This document shows positions 18,760 to 27,145 of a DNA stretch of 64,000 nucleotides, one piece after another; within the stretch, counting starts at the first letter, position 1, and each line of letters begins with the position of its first letter. The notes below the pieces were generated by a model. That model did not search any database. It was not told the origin of the DNA and saw only the letters and a program-made list of their open reading frames with translations. The position numbers and the translations under genes were made by a program. The DNA lies in NCBI RefSeq assembly GCF_000355675.1, contig NC_020888.1:124001-188000 (forward strand). Direction: 5' to 3'. The stretch is from Thalassolituus oleivorans MIL-1. Lineage in GTDB: Bacteria; Pseudomonadota; Gammaproteobacteria; Pseudomonadales; Oceanobacteraceae.

Positions 18760-20406
18760 ATGCTCAATCTTGAAAATTCACTCAGCACTAAACGTATTCT
18801 CATTGTCGACGATCTAGTGCAAGCCAGATCGTCTCTAAAGAATATGATGGGCATTATTGGTGCGCAGCGGATAGATACCGCCACCGATGGCCGCGAGGCT
18901 ATGGAGTTGATTCTAGAAAATGATTATGACCTTGTACTGTCTGACTACAATCTAGGTAAAGGCAAAGATGGTCAGCAAATATTGGAAGAAGCGCGTTTCT
19001 CCAATCGCTTAAAGGCAACGGCACAATTCATATTGGTTACTGGTGAAAATGCGGTCGAACGCGTAATGGGCGCATTGGAATATGAACCGGATGCCTATAT
19101 CACCAAGCCATTTACTCTCAGCATGTTGCGCGAGCGCTTAAAACGTATTTTTCACACCAAAGAAGAGCTGCGTCCTATTAATGAAGCGATTGATAATGGT
19201 GACATTAATCAAGCCATTGAAATAGCGAACTTCTTGCTGGAAAGTAAGCCACGTTTATTGCTGCCGGTGTCGCGTATTCTGGGCAAGTTGTACATGCGCG
19301 AAGAGCGCTACAACGAGGCCATCAAAGTTTACTCGCAGCCACTAAATACCCGTATGGTGTCATGGGCGCGGCTAGGTCAAGCCATCTGTTTACATCACTT
19401 AGGCGACTCCCGCAGCGCGCTTGCGCTGATAAAACAAACGTTGGTCGACTATCCCATGTATGTGCAATGCCACGATTGGGCTGCGCGTATTTTATTGGCG
19501 TTGGGCCAGCCAGCGGAGGCCCAAGAGCAGCTGGAGTTAGCAGCGGCGATATCGCCGCGTGCCGTGTTGCGCCAGATGGAGCTTGGCTATTTAGCGTCGC
19601 AGAATGGTGACCACAAAATAGCCGAAGCGGCTTTTGAGCAGTCGATCCGATTGGGTCGTCACTCCTGTTATAAAACGTCAGGTAATTACCTGCAATTTGC
19701 CCGCGAACTACAACACGGTCTGAGTGCCGAGAAAACACGAGACAACATCAATCTGCGTAATAAAGCATTGCGTGCAATTGATGAGTTACGTCAAGAGTAC
19801 TCGGGTCATGTTTCGATAATGTTCGATACCAGCATTGTTGAGAGTAAAACGTACGTGGCGGTTGCTGAAAGCGACAAAGCCAAAGGGGCGGCGGATCGAG
19901 CTGAGAGTTTACTTGCGCGAATTCAAGCGCCGACTCCAGATCAACAGTTGCAAATGACAGAAGCCTTTATTGATGTTGGGGAGCACATCAAAGCTAAAGA
20001 TTTGATAAATACCATGCGCGACTCACAGGCGAGCAATCTGGCTCAAAATGCGTTGGATAAATTACGTGCATTAGAAGATAAGCTCAATGCAATGACGATT
20101 CGAGAACATACCGCCAAGTTAAATGCTGAAGGTGTGTCCTTGTATGAGCAAGGTAAGTTGGTTGAAGCCATCGCCGTGTTTGATCAAGCGGTGAAATACG
20201 ATGAAGTTGGCGTTAGCGTGTTACTTAATGCGATTCAGGCCAAGGTCAGTCATATTGAACGCAGTGAGTTAGATATACGTCAGTTAAAAGATTGTTACGC
20301 ACTTTTTAAACGTATTGGGACAGTTGGTCATTTGGATGAGCGTTATGATCGTTATGACCGACTAAAGACCACCTGTATTCGCTTAAAGCGAGCTGCTGGC
20401 GTATAG
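18760..20406 (+). CDS. Response regulator with TPR output region
   Basis: A 548-residue protein with an N-terminal receiver domain (~10-130: RILIVDDLVQARSSLKNMM, phospho-acceptor D62 in LVLSDYNLG, switch Lys in ITKPF). It is followed by a long all-helical region with tetratricopeptide-like repeats (~145-540: EERYNEAIKVYSQPL, GQPAEAQEQLELAAAISP, GKLVEAIAVFDQAVKY). There is no DNA-binding or enzymatic output domain, so signalling is probably by protein-protein contact. A small histidine kinase gene follows after 19 bases and is the likely partner. The protein is cytoplasmic; its target is unknown. Confidence 0.88.
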   Translation: MLNLENSLSTKRILIVDDLVQARSSLKNMMGIIGAQRIDTATDGREAMELILENDYDLVLSDYNLGKGKDGQQILEEARFSNRLKATAQFILVTGENAVERVMGALEYEPDAYITKPFTLSMLRERLKRIFHTKEELRPINEAIDNGDINQAIEIANFLLESKPRLLLPVSRILGKLYMREERYNEAIKVYSQPLNTRMVSWARLGQAICLHHLGDSRSALALIKQTLVDYPMYVQCHDWAARILLALGQPAEAQEQLELAAAISPRAVLRQMELGYLASQNGDHKIAEAAFEQSIRLGRHSCYKTSGNYLQFARELQHGLSAEKTRDNINLRNKALRAIDELRQEYSGHVSIMFDTSIVESKTYVAVAESDKAKGAADRAESLLARIQAPTPDQQLQMTEAFIDVGEHIKAKDLINTMRDSQASNLAQNALDKLRALEDKLNAMTIREHTAKLNAEGVSLYEQGKLVEAIAVFDQAVKYDEVGVSVLLNAIQAKVSHIERSELDIRQLKDCYALFKRIGTVGHLDERYDRYDRLKTTCIRLKRAAGV

Positions 20407-20425
20407 CGTTCAGGGCGGGGGAATT

Positions 20426-21085
20426 ATGAAGTTCGAACAATTAGCCGCGGCGGTTATCCACGATGTGAAAAACCAGCTGCAGTCTTTGATGGACGAAGAG
20501 CAGTTAGCACTAGAGCAATTGCCTGCTCAATACCGCAGTATTATTGAACCTATTTTACAACGCACTAATCGGCTGAAGAATGATGCTCTGCAACTGGTGA
20601 TCCTATTTCGTCTTGGTCAAAATCGTCCATTTCCTATGGACGATGCTTGGCTTCGAGATAGTGCTAACGATGCCATCGAGGCCTCGTTGATCCAATTTCC
20701 AAGCGTACGATTAATTAATGAAATTGACGAAGACTGTCAGGGCTTTTACAACGAAAACTTAATTCACCTCGCTTTGATGACCCTTATTACTAATAGCGTC
20801 CAAGCCGGAGCTACGACGGTTACACTGAAAGGTGAAGAGATTGATCAGGCATCTGGCGGGGTGCGTATCCAAGTGATAGATAATGGACCTGGATTTTCTA
20901 AAAGTATGTTGGACAGCCAAGGCGAAAGTGCCGATGAAGTTTCCAGCCATACTGATGGCACCGGCTTGGGTTTATATTTTGTGAAGCTAATTGTCGATCA
21001 TCATAAAGCGCCCGCTTTGGGCACTTCTGTAGTGCTGAGCAACAATGCCAAGAAAGGCGCTTGTGTAACGCTCAATTTACCGTAG
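20426..21085 (+). CDS. Small soluble sensor histidine kinase
   Basis: At 219 residues this is a minimal kinase. A dimerisation/His region at the extreme N-terminus has H12 in IHDVKNQLQS (an HDxxNxL-type box), followed directly by an ATPase domain with N-box TLITNSVQAGA, G1 box DNGPGF and G2 box GTGLGLYFVKLIV. There is no membrane or sensory domain, so input must come from a partner, probably the receiver-TPR protein 19 bases upstream. The HDxxN motif leaves open that it is also a phosphatase. Confidence 0.85.
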   Translation: MKFEQLAAAVIHDVKNQLQSLMDEEQLALEQLPAQYRSIIEPILQRTNRLKNDALQLVILFRLGQNRPFPMDDAWLRDSANDAIEASLIQFPSVRLINEIDEDCQGFYNENLIHLALMTLITNSVQAGATTVTLKGEEIDQASGGVRIQVIDNGPGFSKSMLDSQGESADEVSSHTDGTGLGLYFVKLIVDHHKAPALGTSVVLSNNAKKGACVTLNLP

Positions 21086-21096
21086 CACTTAATCGC

Positions 21097-21651
21097 TTAG
21101 GGCTCCTCGACTTCAAACAAGCGAAAGTAAAATTCCTTGGTGTTTTTACATTTCAATTCCTGCCATTTGTCAGGAAATTGCGGTTTCAGTGTCGCTTCAT
21201 GCTCTACGTAGATTAACGCGCCGGGCAAGAGCTGCAGGCTATCGAGCGCCGGTTGTAATAGGTTTTTCCCGAAAGGGGGGTCAAGAAATACCAGATCAAA
21301 GGGTTCTGGATTCTGCGTTAGCCACAGCAAGGCGTCGCCAGCCCATACCTGCGCATTGCTAGCGCCTAAGGTCTGTAAGTTTTCTTTCAATTGCACTGCG
21401 GCAGCAGGATGCTTCTCTAAAAAAATAACCTCTTTTGCGCCGCGCGATAGCGCTTCGAATCCAAGTGCACCGCTACCTGCAAAGGCGTCCAATACGCGAC
21501 AGCCCTCTACGTCATGTTGCAACCAATTGAACACGGTTTCGCGCACGCGATCCATCGTTGGGCGTAGACCATCGATTGCAGGAAAGCGTAAACGACGAGA
21601 ACGCCATTCGCCGCCAATGATACGAAGTTGATGATGCGAAATTTTGCTCAC
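21097..21651 (-). CDS. rsmD: 16S rRNA m2G966 methyltransferase
   Basis: It methylates G966 of 16S rRNA using SAM. The 184 residues include RIIGGEWRSRRLRFP at the N-terminus, RPTMDRVRETVFNWL, the SAM motif VLDAFAGSGALGFEALSRGA, and the catalytic LVFLDPPFGKN. Length is typical. It overlaps the upstream 254-residue gene by 4 bases, so the two are coupled, and both diverge from ftsY, as rsmD does in most gammaproteobacteria. Confidence 0.96.
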   Translation of the reverse strand: MSKISHHQLRIIGGEWRSRRLRFPAIDGLRPTMDRVRETVFNWLQHDVEGCRVLDAFAGSGALGFEALSRGAKEVIFLEKHPAAAVQLKENLQTLGASNAQVWAGDALLWLTQNPEPFDLVFLDPPFGKNLLQPALDSLQLLPGALIYVEHEATLKPQFPDKWQELKCKNTKEFYFRLFEVEEP

Positions 21652-22412
21652 AATGATTCCGGTGTCACTATTTTTGCCATGCAGTCTTGGTAATCGGAGG
21701 CCGCCGTCTTTTGGCTTTCACCCAGATCCCGATACAGTAAGCTGAAGAAGTTATTAGGCAGCGAATGGTAGGCAAGATCTGCTTGAATGTCGACTTGTCC
21801 GGCATCGCTAAACCATAAGTCGCGTAGCTCACTGCTTTGTTGAATACGGAATGCCTGCCATTGACTGCGATCAGGTAAAGCGTTGGTAGCAGCAGATGCT
21901 AATGCCCATGATTGCTGTTGTGCTGCACTAAACCAGCGTGCACCTGCCGGATAGAGCTCTAAGCACGCATTGGGTTGGTGTTGCGTTAGCGGGCGTAAGG
22001 CCAGCGTCCTAATGGCATAAGCAGCAGCGGTTTGTAGGCTGCGTTCATCAAGCGGGCCTTGGATAAACAAGATACCTGCACGATTGGTTGGGGCGTCTTT
22101 CAGTTGTTCAATGAGTAACTGTGCCCACTGATCTAACGGTAATTCACTGTCGATATCGACTGGCGCTGAGAATGATTCGCCCTCCATGCGTACTTTAACG
22201 ACGACGTTCTCGCTACGAATGTTTTGCCAATAAAGCCAAGTACCTTCGAGGCTTTGCCATGCGTGCCAAGGGCGTTCAGATAGCGGTGCTTGATTAAGCG
22301 CGTCGAGTGGTGTGTCTTCCGGATTTTGATGAGCTAAGTTGATCCATGCAATCAAAGCAAGACAACCTAGTACTATTACGTTGAGGGTTGTTTTGCTGAA
22401 ACCTTGCAGCAT
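21648..22412 (-). CDS. Uncharacterised membrane-anchored protein upstream of rsmD
   Basis: 254 residues that I do not assign to a family. One hydrophobic helix (~8-27, LNVIVLGCLALIAWINLA) anchors a mainly soluble, probably periplasmic domain with many Trp and Gln and no catalytic motif I can see (WHAWQSLEGTWLYWQNI; VDIDSELPLDQWAQLLIEQL). In pseudomonads the slot between ftsY and rsmD holds M16-like zinc peptidase genes. No HxxEH motif is present, but the middle part (APVDIDSELPLDQW; GILFIQGPLDERSL) could be a remnant or distant relative. It is translationally coupled to rsmD. Confidence 0.6.
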   Translation of the reverse strand: MLQGFSKTTLNVIVLGCLALIAWINLAHQNPEDTPLDALNQAPLSERPWHAWQSLEGTWLYWQNIRSENVVVKVRMEGESFSAPVDIDSELPLDQWAQLLIEQLKDAPTNRAGILFIQGPLDERSLQTAAAYAIRTLALRPLTQHQPNACLELYPAGARWFSAAQQQSWALASAATNALPDRSQWQAFRIQQSSELRDLWFSDAGQVDIQADLAYHSLPNNFFSLLYRDLGESQKTAASDYQDCMAKIVTPESL

Positions 22413-22547
22413 TTTCGGGCTCCAAAAAACAAGACATGGAAATACGCTAGTTGCGTTAGTTTAGTGATAGGATATTGCATCCTAAGTAAGATCAGTTCTA
22501 GTAATGTATCTTACTTCATCGTCATTGTAGCTAGTCTGAGAAGACCG

Positions 22548-23816
22548 ATGTTTGATTTTTTTAAACGTAAGAAAGACAAAAACAAATCAGAAAAACCTGA
22601 ATCGGCGGAGCTTGATAGCGCGCTTGAGCAAACGCTTGAGCCAATAAGCTCCCAGCCAGTAATTTCTGAGATTGAGCCACAGCCAGTGGATGTGATCACC
22701 GAGCCAGAAAAGGCCATGATTAAACCGCCAGTGGTTGAAGAGATGGTCGTTGAGCCAACACCTGTAGAAATCCCTCCAGTTGTTGCTCCAAACGAGCTGG
22801 ATATCACACCAAGCAGTGCCGTTGCTGAAATCAACCCCGATGTTATGGTCGATGTGCCGGTGAAGGCCGTAGCCGAAGAGAAAAAGGGTTTCTTTGGTCG
22901 TATTCGCAGTGGCTTAAGTAAAACTCGCTCAGGCTTTACCGATGGCCTTGCCTCGCTATTGCTGGGTAAGAAAGAAATTGATGATGACCTGATGGATGAT
23001 CTCGAAACTCAGCTCATCATGGCCGATGTTGGGGTGGAAGCCACGACCGAAATCATCAAGCGTCTTACCGCACGCGTGAGTCGCAAAGAATTGAAAGATT
23101 CGGATGCTCTTTACGAAGCCTTAATCGACGAGCTGCAAGACATGTTGGCGGTATCACAGAAACCGTTGGTTATTGATAGCAGCAAAAAGCCGTACGTTAT
23201 TTTAATGGTGGGTATTAATGGTGTCGGTAAAACCACCACCATTGGTAAGCTGGCTAAACAATTTCAAAAACGCGGTAAGAGCGTGATGCTCGCGGCGGGT
23301 GATACTTTCCGTGCCGCGGCGGTAGAGCAACTACAAGTATGGGGCGAGCGCAATAATGTCCCTGTGGTTGCCCAGCACACAGGAGCGGATTCGGCTTCGG
23401 TATTGTTCGATGCCTTGCAAGCCGCACAGGCGCGTAAAGTCGATGTCTTGATTGCTGATACCGCAGGTCGGTTGCACAACAAAGACAACCTGATGCAAGA
23501 GTTAGAGAAGGTTGTGCGTGTGATGCAGAAACTCGATCCGAGCGCACCTCATGAGGTGATGTTGGTGTTGGATGCAGGAACAGGTCAAAACGCCATTAAC
23601 CAAACTAAGCATTTCTTGCAGTCCGTTGGCGTAACCGGTTTAACGTTAACTAAGTTGGATGGCACTGCCAAGGGTGGGATTATTTTTGCCTTGGCAAAAC
23701 AGTTCGGCTTACCGGTGCGTTACATCGGTGTCGGTGAAGGAATTGACGATTTACGGCCATTTAATGCCGATGAATTTACCCGCGCCTTATTCCGTCACGA
23801 TACAAAAGAAGATTAA
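22548..23816 (+). CDS. ftsY: Signal recognition particle receptor FtsY
   Basis: The SRP receptor GTPase that docks ribosomes translating membrane proteins. The frame is open from 22404, but MFDFFKRKKDKNKS at 22548 is the expected start, giving 422 residues. A long acidic, Pro/Val/Glu-rich A domain (~15-110) precedes the N domain (~115-205) and the G domain with GINGVGKTTTIGKLA (G1), DTFRAAAVEQL, DTAGRLHNKDNLM (G3), TKLDGTAKGG (G4) and GVGEGIDDLRPF. It is followed by ftsE after 18 bases. Confidence 0.97.
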   Translation: MFDFFKRKKDKNKSEKPESAELDSALEQTLEPISSQPVISEIEPQPVDVITEPEKAMIKPPVVEEMVVEPTPVEIPPVVAPNELDITPSSAVAEINPDVMVDVPVKAVAEEKKGFFGRIRSGLSKTRSGFTDGLASLLLGKKEIDDDLMDDLETQLIMADVGVEATTEIIKRLTARVSRKELKDSDALYEALIDELQDMLAVSQKPLVIDSSKKPYVILMVGINGVGKTTTIGKLAKQFQKRGKSVMLAAGDTFRAAAVEQLQVWGERNNVPVVAQHTGADSASVLFDALQAAQARKVDVLIADTAGRLHNKDNLMQELEKVVRVMQKLDPSAPHEVMLVLDAGTGQNAINQTKHFLQSVGVTGLTLTKLDGTAKGGIIFALAKQFGLPVRYIGVGEGIDDLRPFNADEFTRALFRHDTKED

Positions 23817-23834
23817 CTTCCAAGGCCTTGTAGT

Positions 23835-24551
23835 ATGACCATGGTACGTTTCGAGCGAGTCAGTAAGCGTTACGGCGCCGGTAAAGACGCGCTCAGCAAT
23901 ATTAACTTTGAGCTTGCTCGGGGCGAGTTTGCTTTTTTAACCGGCCATAGTGGCGCCGGTAAAAGTACGCTGTTGAAGTTAATGATGCTGATGGAGCGAC
24001 CGACTCGCGGCAAAATCATTGTTGATGATCAAGATCTAACTACCATGCGTCCAGGGCAAATCCCCTACCATAGGCGCAAGGTCGGAGTGGTGTTTCAGAA
24101 TCATCAGCTGTTATTTGATCGCACTGTCTTTGAGAACGTTGCCTTACCTTTGCAGATTGCTGGGTATACGCCTGCCGAAGCGGCACGGCGCGTGCGTGCT
24201 GCGCTGGATTCCGTCGGCTTGCTCGGTATGGAAGGGCGCAACCCAATTGAATTATCGGGTGGTGAGCAGCAGCGTGTTGGTATTGCGCGTGCTGTCGTTA
24301 ATAAACCAGCCCTACTCTTGGCGGATGAGCCTACCGGTAACCTCGACCCTGAGTTATCTGAAGAAATCATGAATCTCTTTTTACGCTTCCAGCAAGTGGG
24401 TGTGACTGTATTGATCGCCACTCACGATATTGCTTTGATCGAGCGCATGGGTCATCGCCGCCTGATTCTTGATCATGGCGAACTGCATTGCAGTGAACTT
24501 CAGGCGCGTAAGTCAGACTCCAGTGACTTGCTGGGAGATGACCATGGCTAA
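23835..24551 (+). CDS. ftsE: Cell division ABC ATPase FtsE
   Basis: ATPase of the FtsEX complex, which activates septal murein hydrolases. The 238 residues carry Walker A GHSGAGKST, Q-loop VVFQNHQLL, signature LSGGEQQRVGIARA, Walker B LLLADEPTGNLDP and the switch His in ATHDI. A slight oddity is the extended C-terminus after RRLILDHGEL. Its 3' end overlaps the ftsX start by 8 bases. Confidence 0.97.
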   Translation: MTMVRFERVSKRYGAGKDALSNINFELARGEFAFLTGHSGAGKSTLLKLMMLMERPTRGKIIVDDQDLTTMRPGQIPYHRRKVGVVFQNHQLLFDRTVFENVALPLQIAGYTPAEAARRVRAALDSVGLLGMEGRNPIELSGGEQQRVGIARAVVNKPALLLADEPTGNLDPELSEEIMNLFLRFQQVGVTVLIATHDIALIERMGHRRLILDHGELHCSELQARKSDSSDLLGDDHG

Positions 24552-25587
24552 GCCAGGTGCTTCGCGTAACACCCCGCCAGTAAAGAAAAGTGCTATCGCT
24601 AAAATGGCGCCGGCAACCAATAAAGGCGGCAAGAACAATGCTGGCGCTTCAATGCAGAATATGGGGTTTCGCGACCAGATCTCGTCTTATGCTGCGCATC
24701 ATCAATTAGTCGCCGTCGAAACACTTATGCGTTTGTGGGCAAACCCGATGAGTAGTGTGCTCACTTGGTTGGTGATTGCCATCGCTTTAACTCTGCCGGG
24801 AGCTTTGTGGATATCGCTCGATAATCTAAGTCAGCTCAGTGGTCGGTTTCAGGCTTCTGGTAGCATTACCGTTTATTTAGTGCCGGGCACGGCAATTAAA
24901 GATGGCCAGACAACCCAAAAAACAATCGCAGGTTTAAGTCATGTGGTTGATACCCGCTTTATTGATGCGGATACAGCGCTGGAAGAATTCCGCACAACGA
25001 GTGGTTTGAAAGATGCTTTGGATCTGTTACCGAGTAACCCATTGCCGCCGGTTATTGTGGTCGAGCCGCAGTTAGGTACGCCACAAGCTCAAGTGTTGGC
25101 TTTGGGCAAAAGCATAGAGCGATTACCTTTTGTTGATGTTGTTGAACTCGATACCGCATGGCTTGAGCGTTTGCTGGCCTTACTTGCTTTAAGTGAGCGA
25201 ATTATTTGGGTGATGGGCGCCTTACTGGCCTTGGCCATTGTGCTGGTGGTCGGTAATACGATTCGCCTATCTATTGCTGCGCGAGTGGATGAAATTCGAG
25301 TGGTTAAATTGGTTGGTGGCACCAATGCTTGGGTGCGTCGGCCATTTTTATATACTGGTTTGTGGTTTGGCATGGTCGGTGGATTGATGGCTTGGGTTTT
25401 ATTAGCAATTTGTTGGTTGCTGGTGAGTGGGCCCGTCGAAGATCTTGCTCAGTTATACGGCTCCACCTTCTCTCTGGCGCCATTATCAGCAAGCGCGGCG
25501 TTATTTTTACTCTTTAGTGCTATGTTTTTGGGTTGGTTGGGGGCTTGGTGGTCAGTTCATAGGCATTTGGATCAAATTGAACCATAA
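24544..25587 (+). CDS. ftsX: Cell division membrane protein FtsX
   Basis: The membrane partner of FtsE. The chosen ATG (24544) has GGGAG at the right spacing and overlaps the ftsE end by 8 bases, giving 347 residues. A ~45-residue basic, Lys/Asn-rich cytoplasmic tail precedes the first membrane helix (~75-95). Next come the extracytoplasmic domain (~100-215: GRFQASGSITVYLVPGTA, LPSNPLPPVIVVEP) and three more helices with VARVDEIRVVKLVGGTNAWVRRPF-type FtsX motifs. Length is typical of pseudomonad FtsX. Confidence 0.96.
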   Translation: MAKPGASRNTPPVKKSAIAKMAPATNKGGKNNAGASMQNMGFRDQISSYAAHHQLVAVETLMRLWANPMSSVLTWLVIAIALTLPGALWISLDNLSQLSGRFQASGSITVYLVPGTAIKDGQTTQKTIAGLSHVVDTRFIDADTALEEFRTTSGLKDALDLLPSNPLPPVIVVEPQLGTPQAQVLALGKSIERLPFVDVVELDTAWLERLLALLALSERIIWVMGALLALAIVLVVGNTIRLSIAARVDEIRVVKLVGGTNAWVRRPFLYTGLWFGMVGGLMAWVLLAICWLLVSGPVEDLAQLYGSTFSLAPLSASAALFLLFSAMFLGWLGAWWSVHRHLDQIEP

Positions 25588-25634
25588 TCAACAGAATTGG
25601 TTTTGATTGTTCCAGAATAGAACTTTCACAACGG

Positions 25635-25664
25635 TTGGATGTCATAAGAATCCGGTGCTACACT
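25635..25664 (+). promoter_or_regulatory. Probable rpoH promoter
   Basis: TTGGAT and TACACT are separated by 18 bases, with TGC before the -10 (extended -10). The leader to the rpoH start is ~40 bases, so rpoH need not depend on the ftsYEX transcript. Confidence 0.55.
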
Positions 25665-25712
25665 AATCCGCGTTAAAGACCTCTCAGAGGCGAAATTTTT
25701 TAGGAGTGTTCG

Positions 25713-26582
25713 ATGAACAAAGGTTTGCAAGCTGCATATGCTTTGTCACCAGGGGCTAACCTGGAATCCTACATTGCTAACGTCAATGCTATTCCTGTAT
25801 TAACTCCCGAGCAGGAGAAATCGTTAGCAGAGCGTCTTCATTACCATGAAGATCTTGATGCTGCTCGTCAGTTGGTTATGGCGCACATGCGTTTTGTCGT
25901 TCACATTGCCCGTAGTTACTCGGGTTATGGTTTGAACCAGTCAGATTTGATCCAAGAAGGTAACGTCGGTTTGATGAAAGCGGTTAAGCGCTTTAATCCC
26001 GAAGTAGGTGTACGCCTTGTGTCTTTTGCGGTGCATTGGATCAAGGCCGAAATTCACGAATTTATTCTGCGCAACTGGCGCATCGTGAAAATTGCTACGA
26101 CCAAAGCTCAGCGCAAGCTTTTCTTTAATTTGCGCAGTCAAAAGAAGCGTTTAGGTTGGTTGACCCAAGCTGAAGCTAAGTCTATTGCTGATGATCTTGG
26201 CGTAGAAATGAAGACCGTATTTGAAATGGAAGGTCGCCTAAATTCGTATGATGCCGCATTTGATGCCGGTGCCGACGATGACGACGAAACTGCCTATAAG
26301 GCACCTGCATACTTTCTTGAAGATCACAGTGCTGATCCTGCTTTACAAGTTGAAGCGGATAATAGCGAGCAAGATTCTAGTGACCGTTTACATCTTGCAT
26401 TGGCCTCACTGGATGAACGCAGTCGAGCGATTTTGCAGCACCGCTGGTTGGCAGAAGAGAAGTCGACTCTGCATGATCTAGCCGCTATTTATGAGGTATC
26501 GGCTGAGCGAATTCGCCAGTTAGAAAAGAATGCCATGAAAAAGCTAAAAGATGCCATGAGTACCGAATTAGTACCGGTTTGA
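25713..26582 (+). CDS. rpoH: Heat-shock sigma factor sigma-32
   Basis: Sigma-32 directs RNA polymerase to heat-shock promoters. The 289 residues have region 2 ([74 protein letters not shown], which includes the RpoH-box region) and region 4 ([40 protein letters not shown]). It follows ftsX as in most gammaproteobacteria, has its own promoter, and ends in a strong terminator. Confidence 0.98.
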   Translation: MNKGLQAAYALSPGANLESYIANVNAIPVLTPEQEKSLAERLHYHEDLDAARQLVMAHMRFVVHIARSYSGYGLNQSDLIQEGNVGLMKAVKRFNPEVGVRLVSFAVHWIKAEIHEFILRNWRIVKIATTKAQRKLFFNLRSQKKRLGWLTQAEAKSIADDLGVEMKTVFEMEGRLNSYDAAFDAGADDDDETAYKAPAYFLEDHSADPALQVEADNSEQDSSDRLHLALASLDERSRAILQHRWLAEEKSTLHDLAAIYEVSAERIRQLEKNAMKKLKDAMSTELVPV

Positions 26583-26608
26583 TATTCGCTTTACGCAGCA
26601 CCCCTTGT

Positions 26609-26642
26609 AAAAAAGGCCGCTCAGGATGAGCGGCCTTTTTTT
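26609..26642. terminator. Bidirectional terminator between rpoH and the thioesterase gene
   Basis: A 9-bp stem GGCCGCTCA/TGAGCGGCC with loop GGA, an A-run on the left and a T-run on the right, lies between converging genes. Confidence 0.92.
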
Positions 26643-26657
26643 ATGGGAGTTGGAAAG

Positions 26658-27074
26658 TCAGCGTGGTACTTTACGAATGCGCCCAGACTCATCAATAGCC
26701 ACATAAACAAATACGGCATCAACGACTTTACGTCGTGCTTTTTCATTCGGATTTTGTGTCCAAACTTCAATACCTATTCGAATCGACGACGAACCAATGT
26801 CTAACAACTTAGTGTAGAAACACACCGCAGCACCAATACGAATCGGGGATAGAAACACGACAGATTCGAGTGCCACGTTGGCAATTCGCCCGTGCGCAAT
26901 TCGGCTGGCGACACTTTCTGCTGCATGGTCCATGTGAGCAACTACCCAACCGCCACTAATATCACCATGGGTATTAGTGTCTGAACGATTAGGGATAAGT
27001 TTCAGTGCGAGTTCACCATCCGGCGTGGGTTGGTTATCTTCCGTTACATCCATAGAGCTAGCCTGATTATTCAT
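26658..27074 (-). CDS. Acyl-CoA thioesterase, YciA-like hot-dog fold
   Basis: A 138-residue single hot-dog domain hydrolysing acyl-CoA. Motifs are the catalytic-loop region DTNTHGDISGGWVVAHMDHAAES and then VALESVVFLSPIRIGAAVCFYTKL, both typical of YciA-type thioesterases. The short C-terminal end (VYVAIDESGRIRKVPR) is also conserved. It converges on rpoH and is separated from the TRAP genes by ~70 bases. Confidence 0.87.
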   Translation of the reverse strand: MNNQASSMDVTEDNQPTPDGELALKLIPNRSDTNTHGDISGGWVVAHMDHAAESVASRIAHGRIANVALESVVFLSPIRIGAAVCFYTKLLDIGSSSIRIGIEVWTQNPNEKARRKVVDAVFVYVAIDESGRIRKVPR

Positions 27075-27145
27075 TATTTTGGGCGAGTGTACTGTAAATT
27101 ACGCTCGTTTACAGGTGTCTGTTAGGCAATATAGCATTTCCAGCC

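Noticed and set aside
22404..22547. N-terminal extension of FtsY
   Set aside because: The extension is not FtsY-like and MFDFFKRKKDK at 22548 is the family start.
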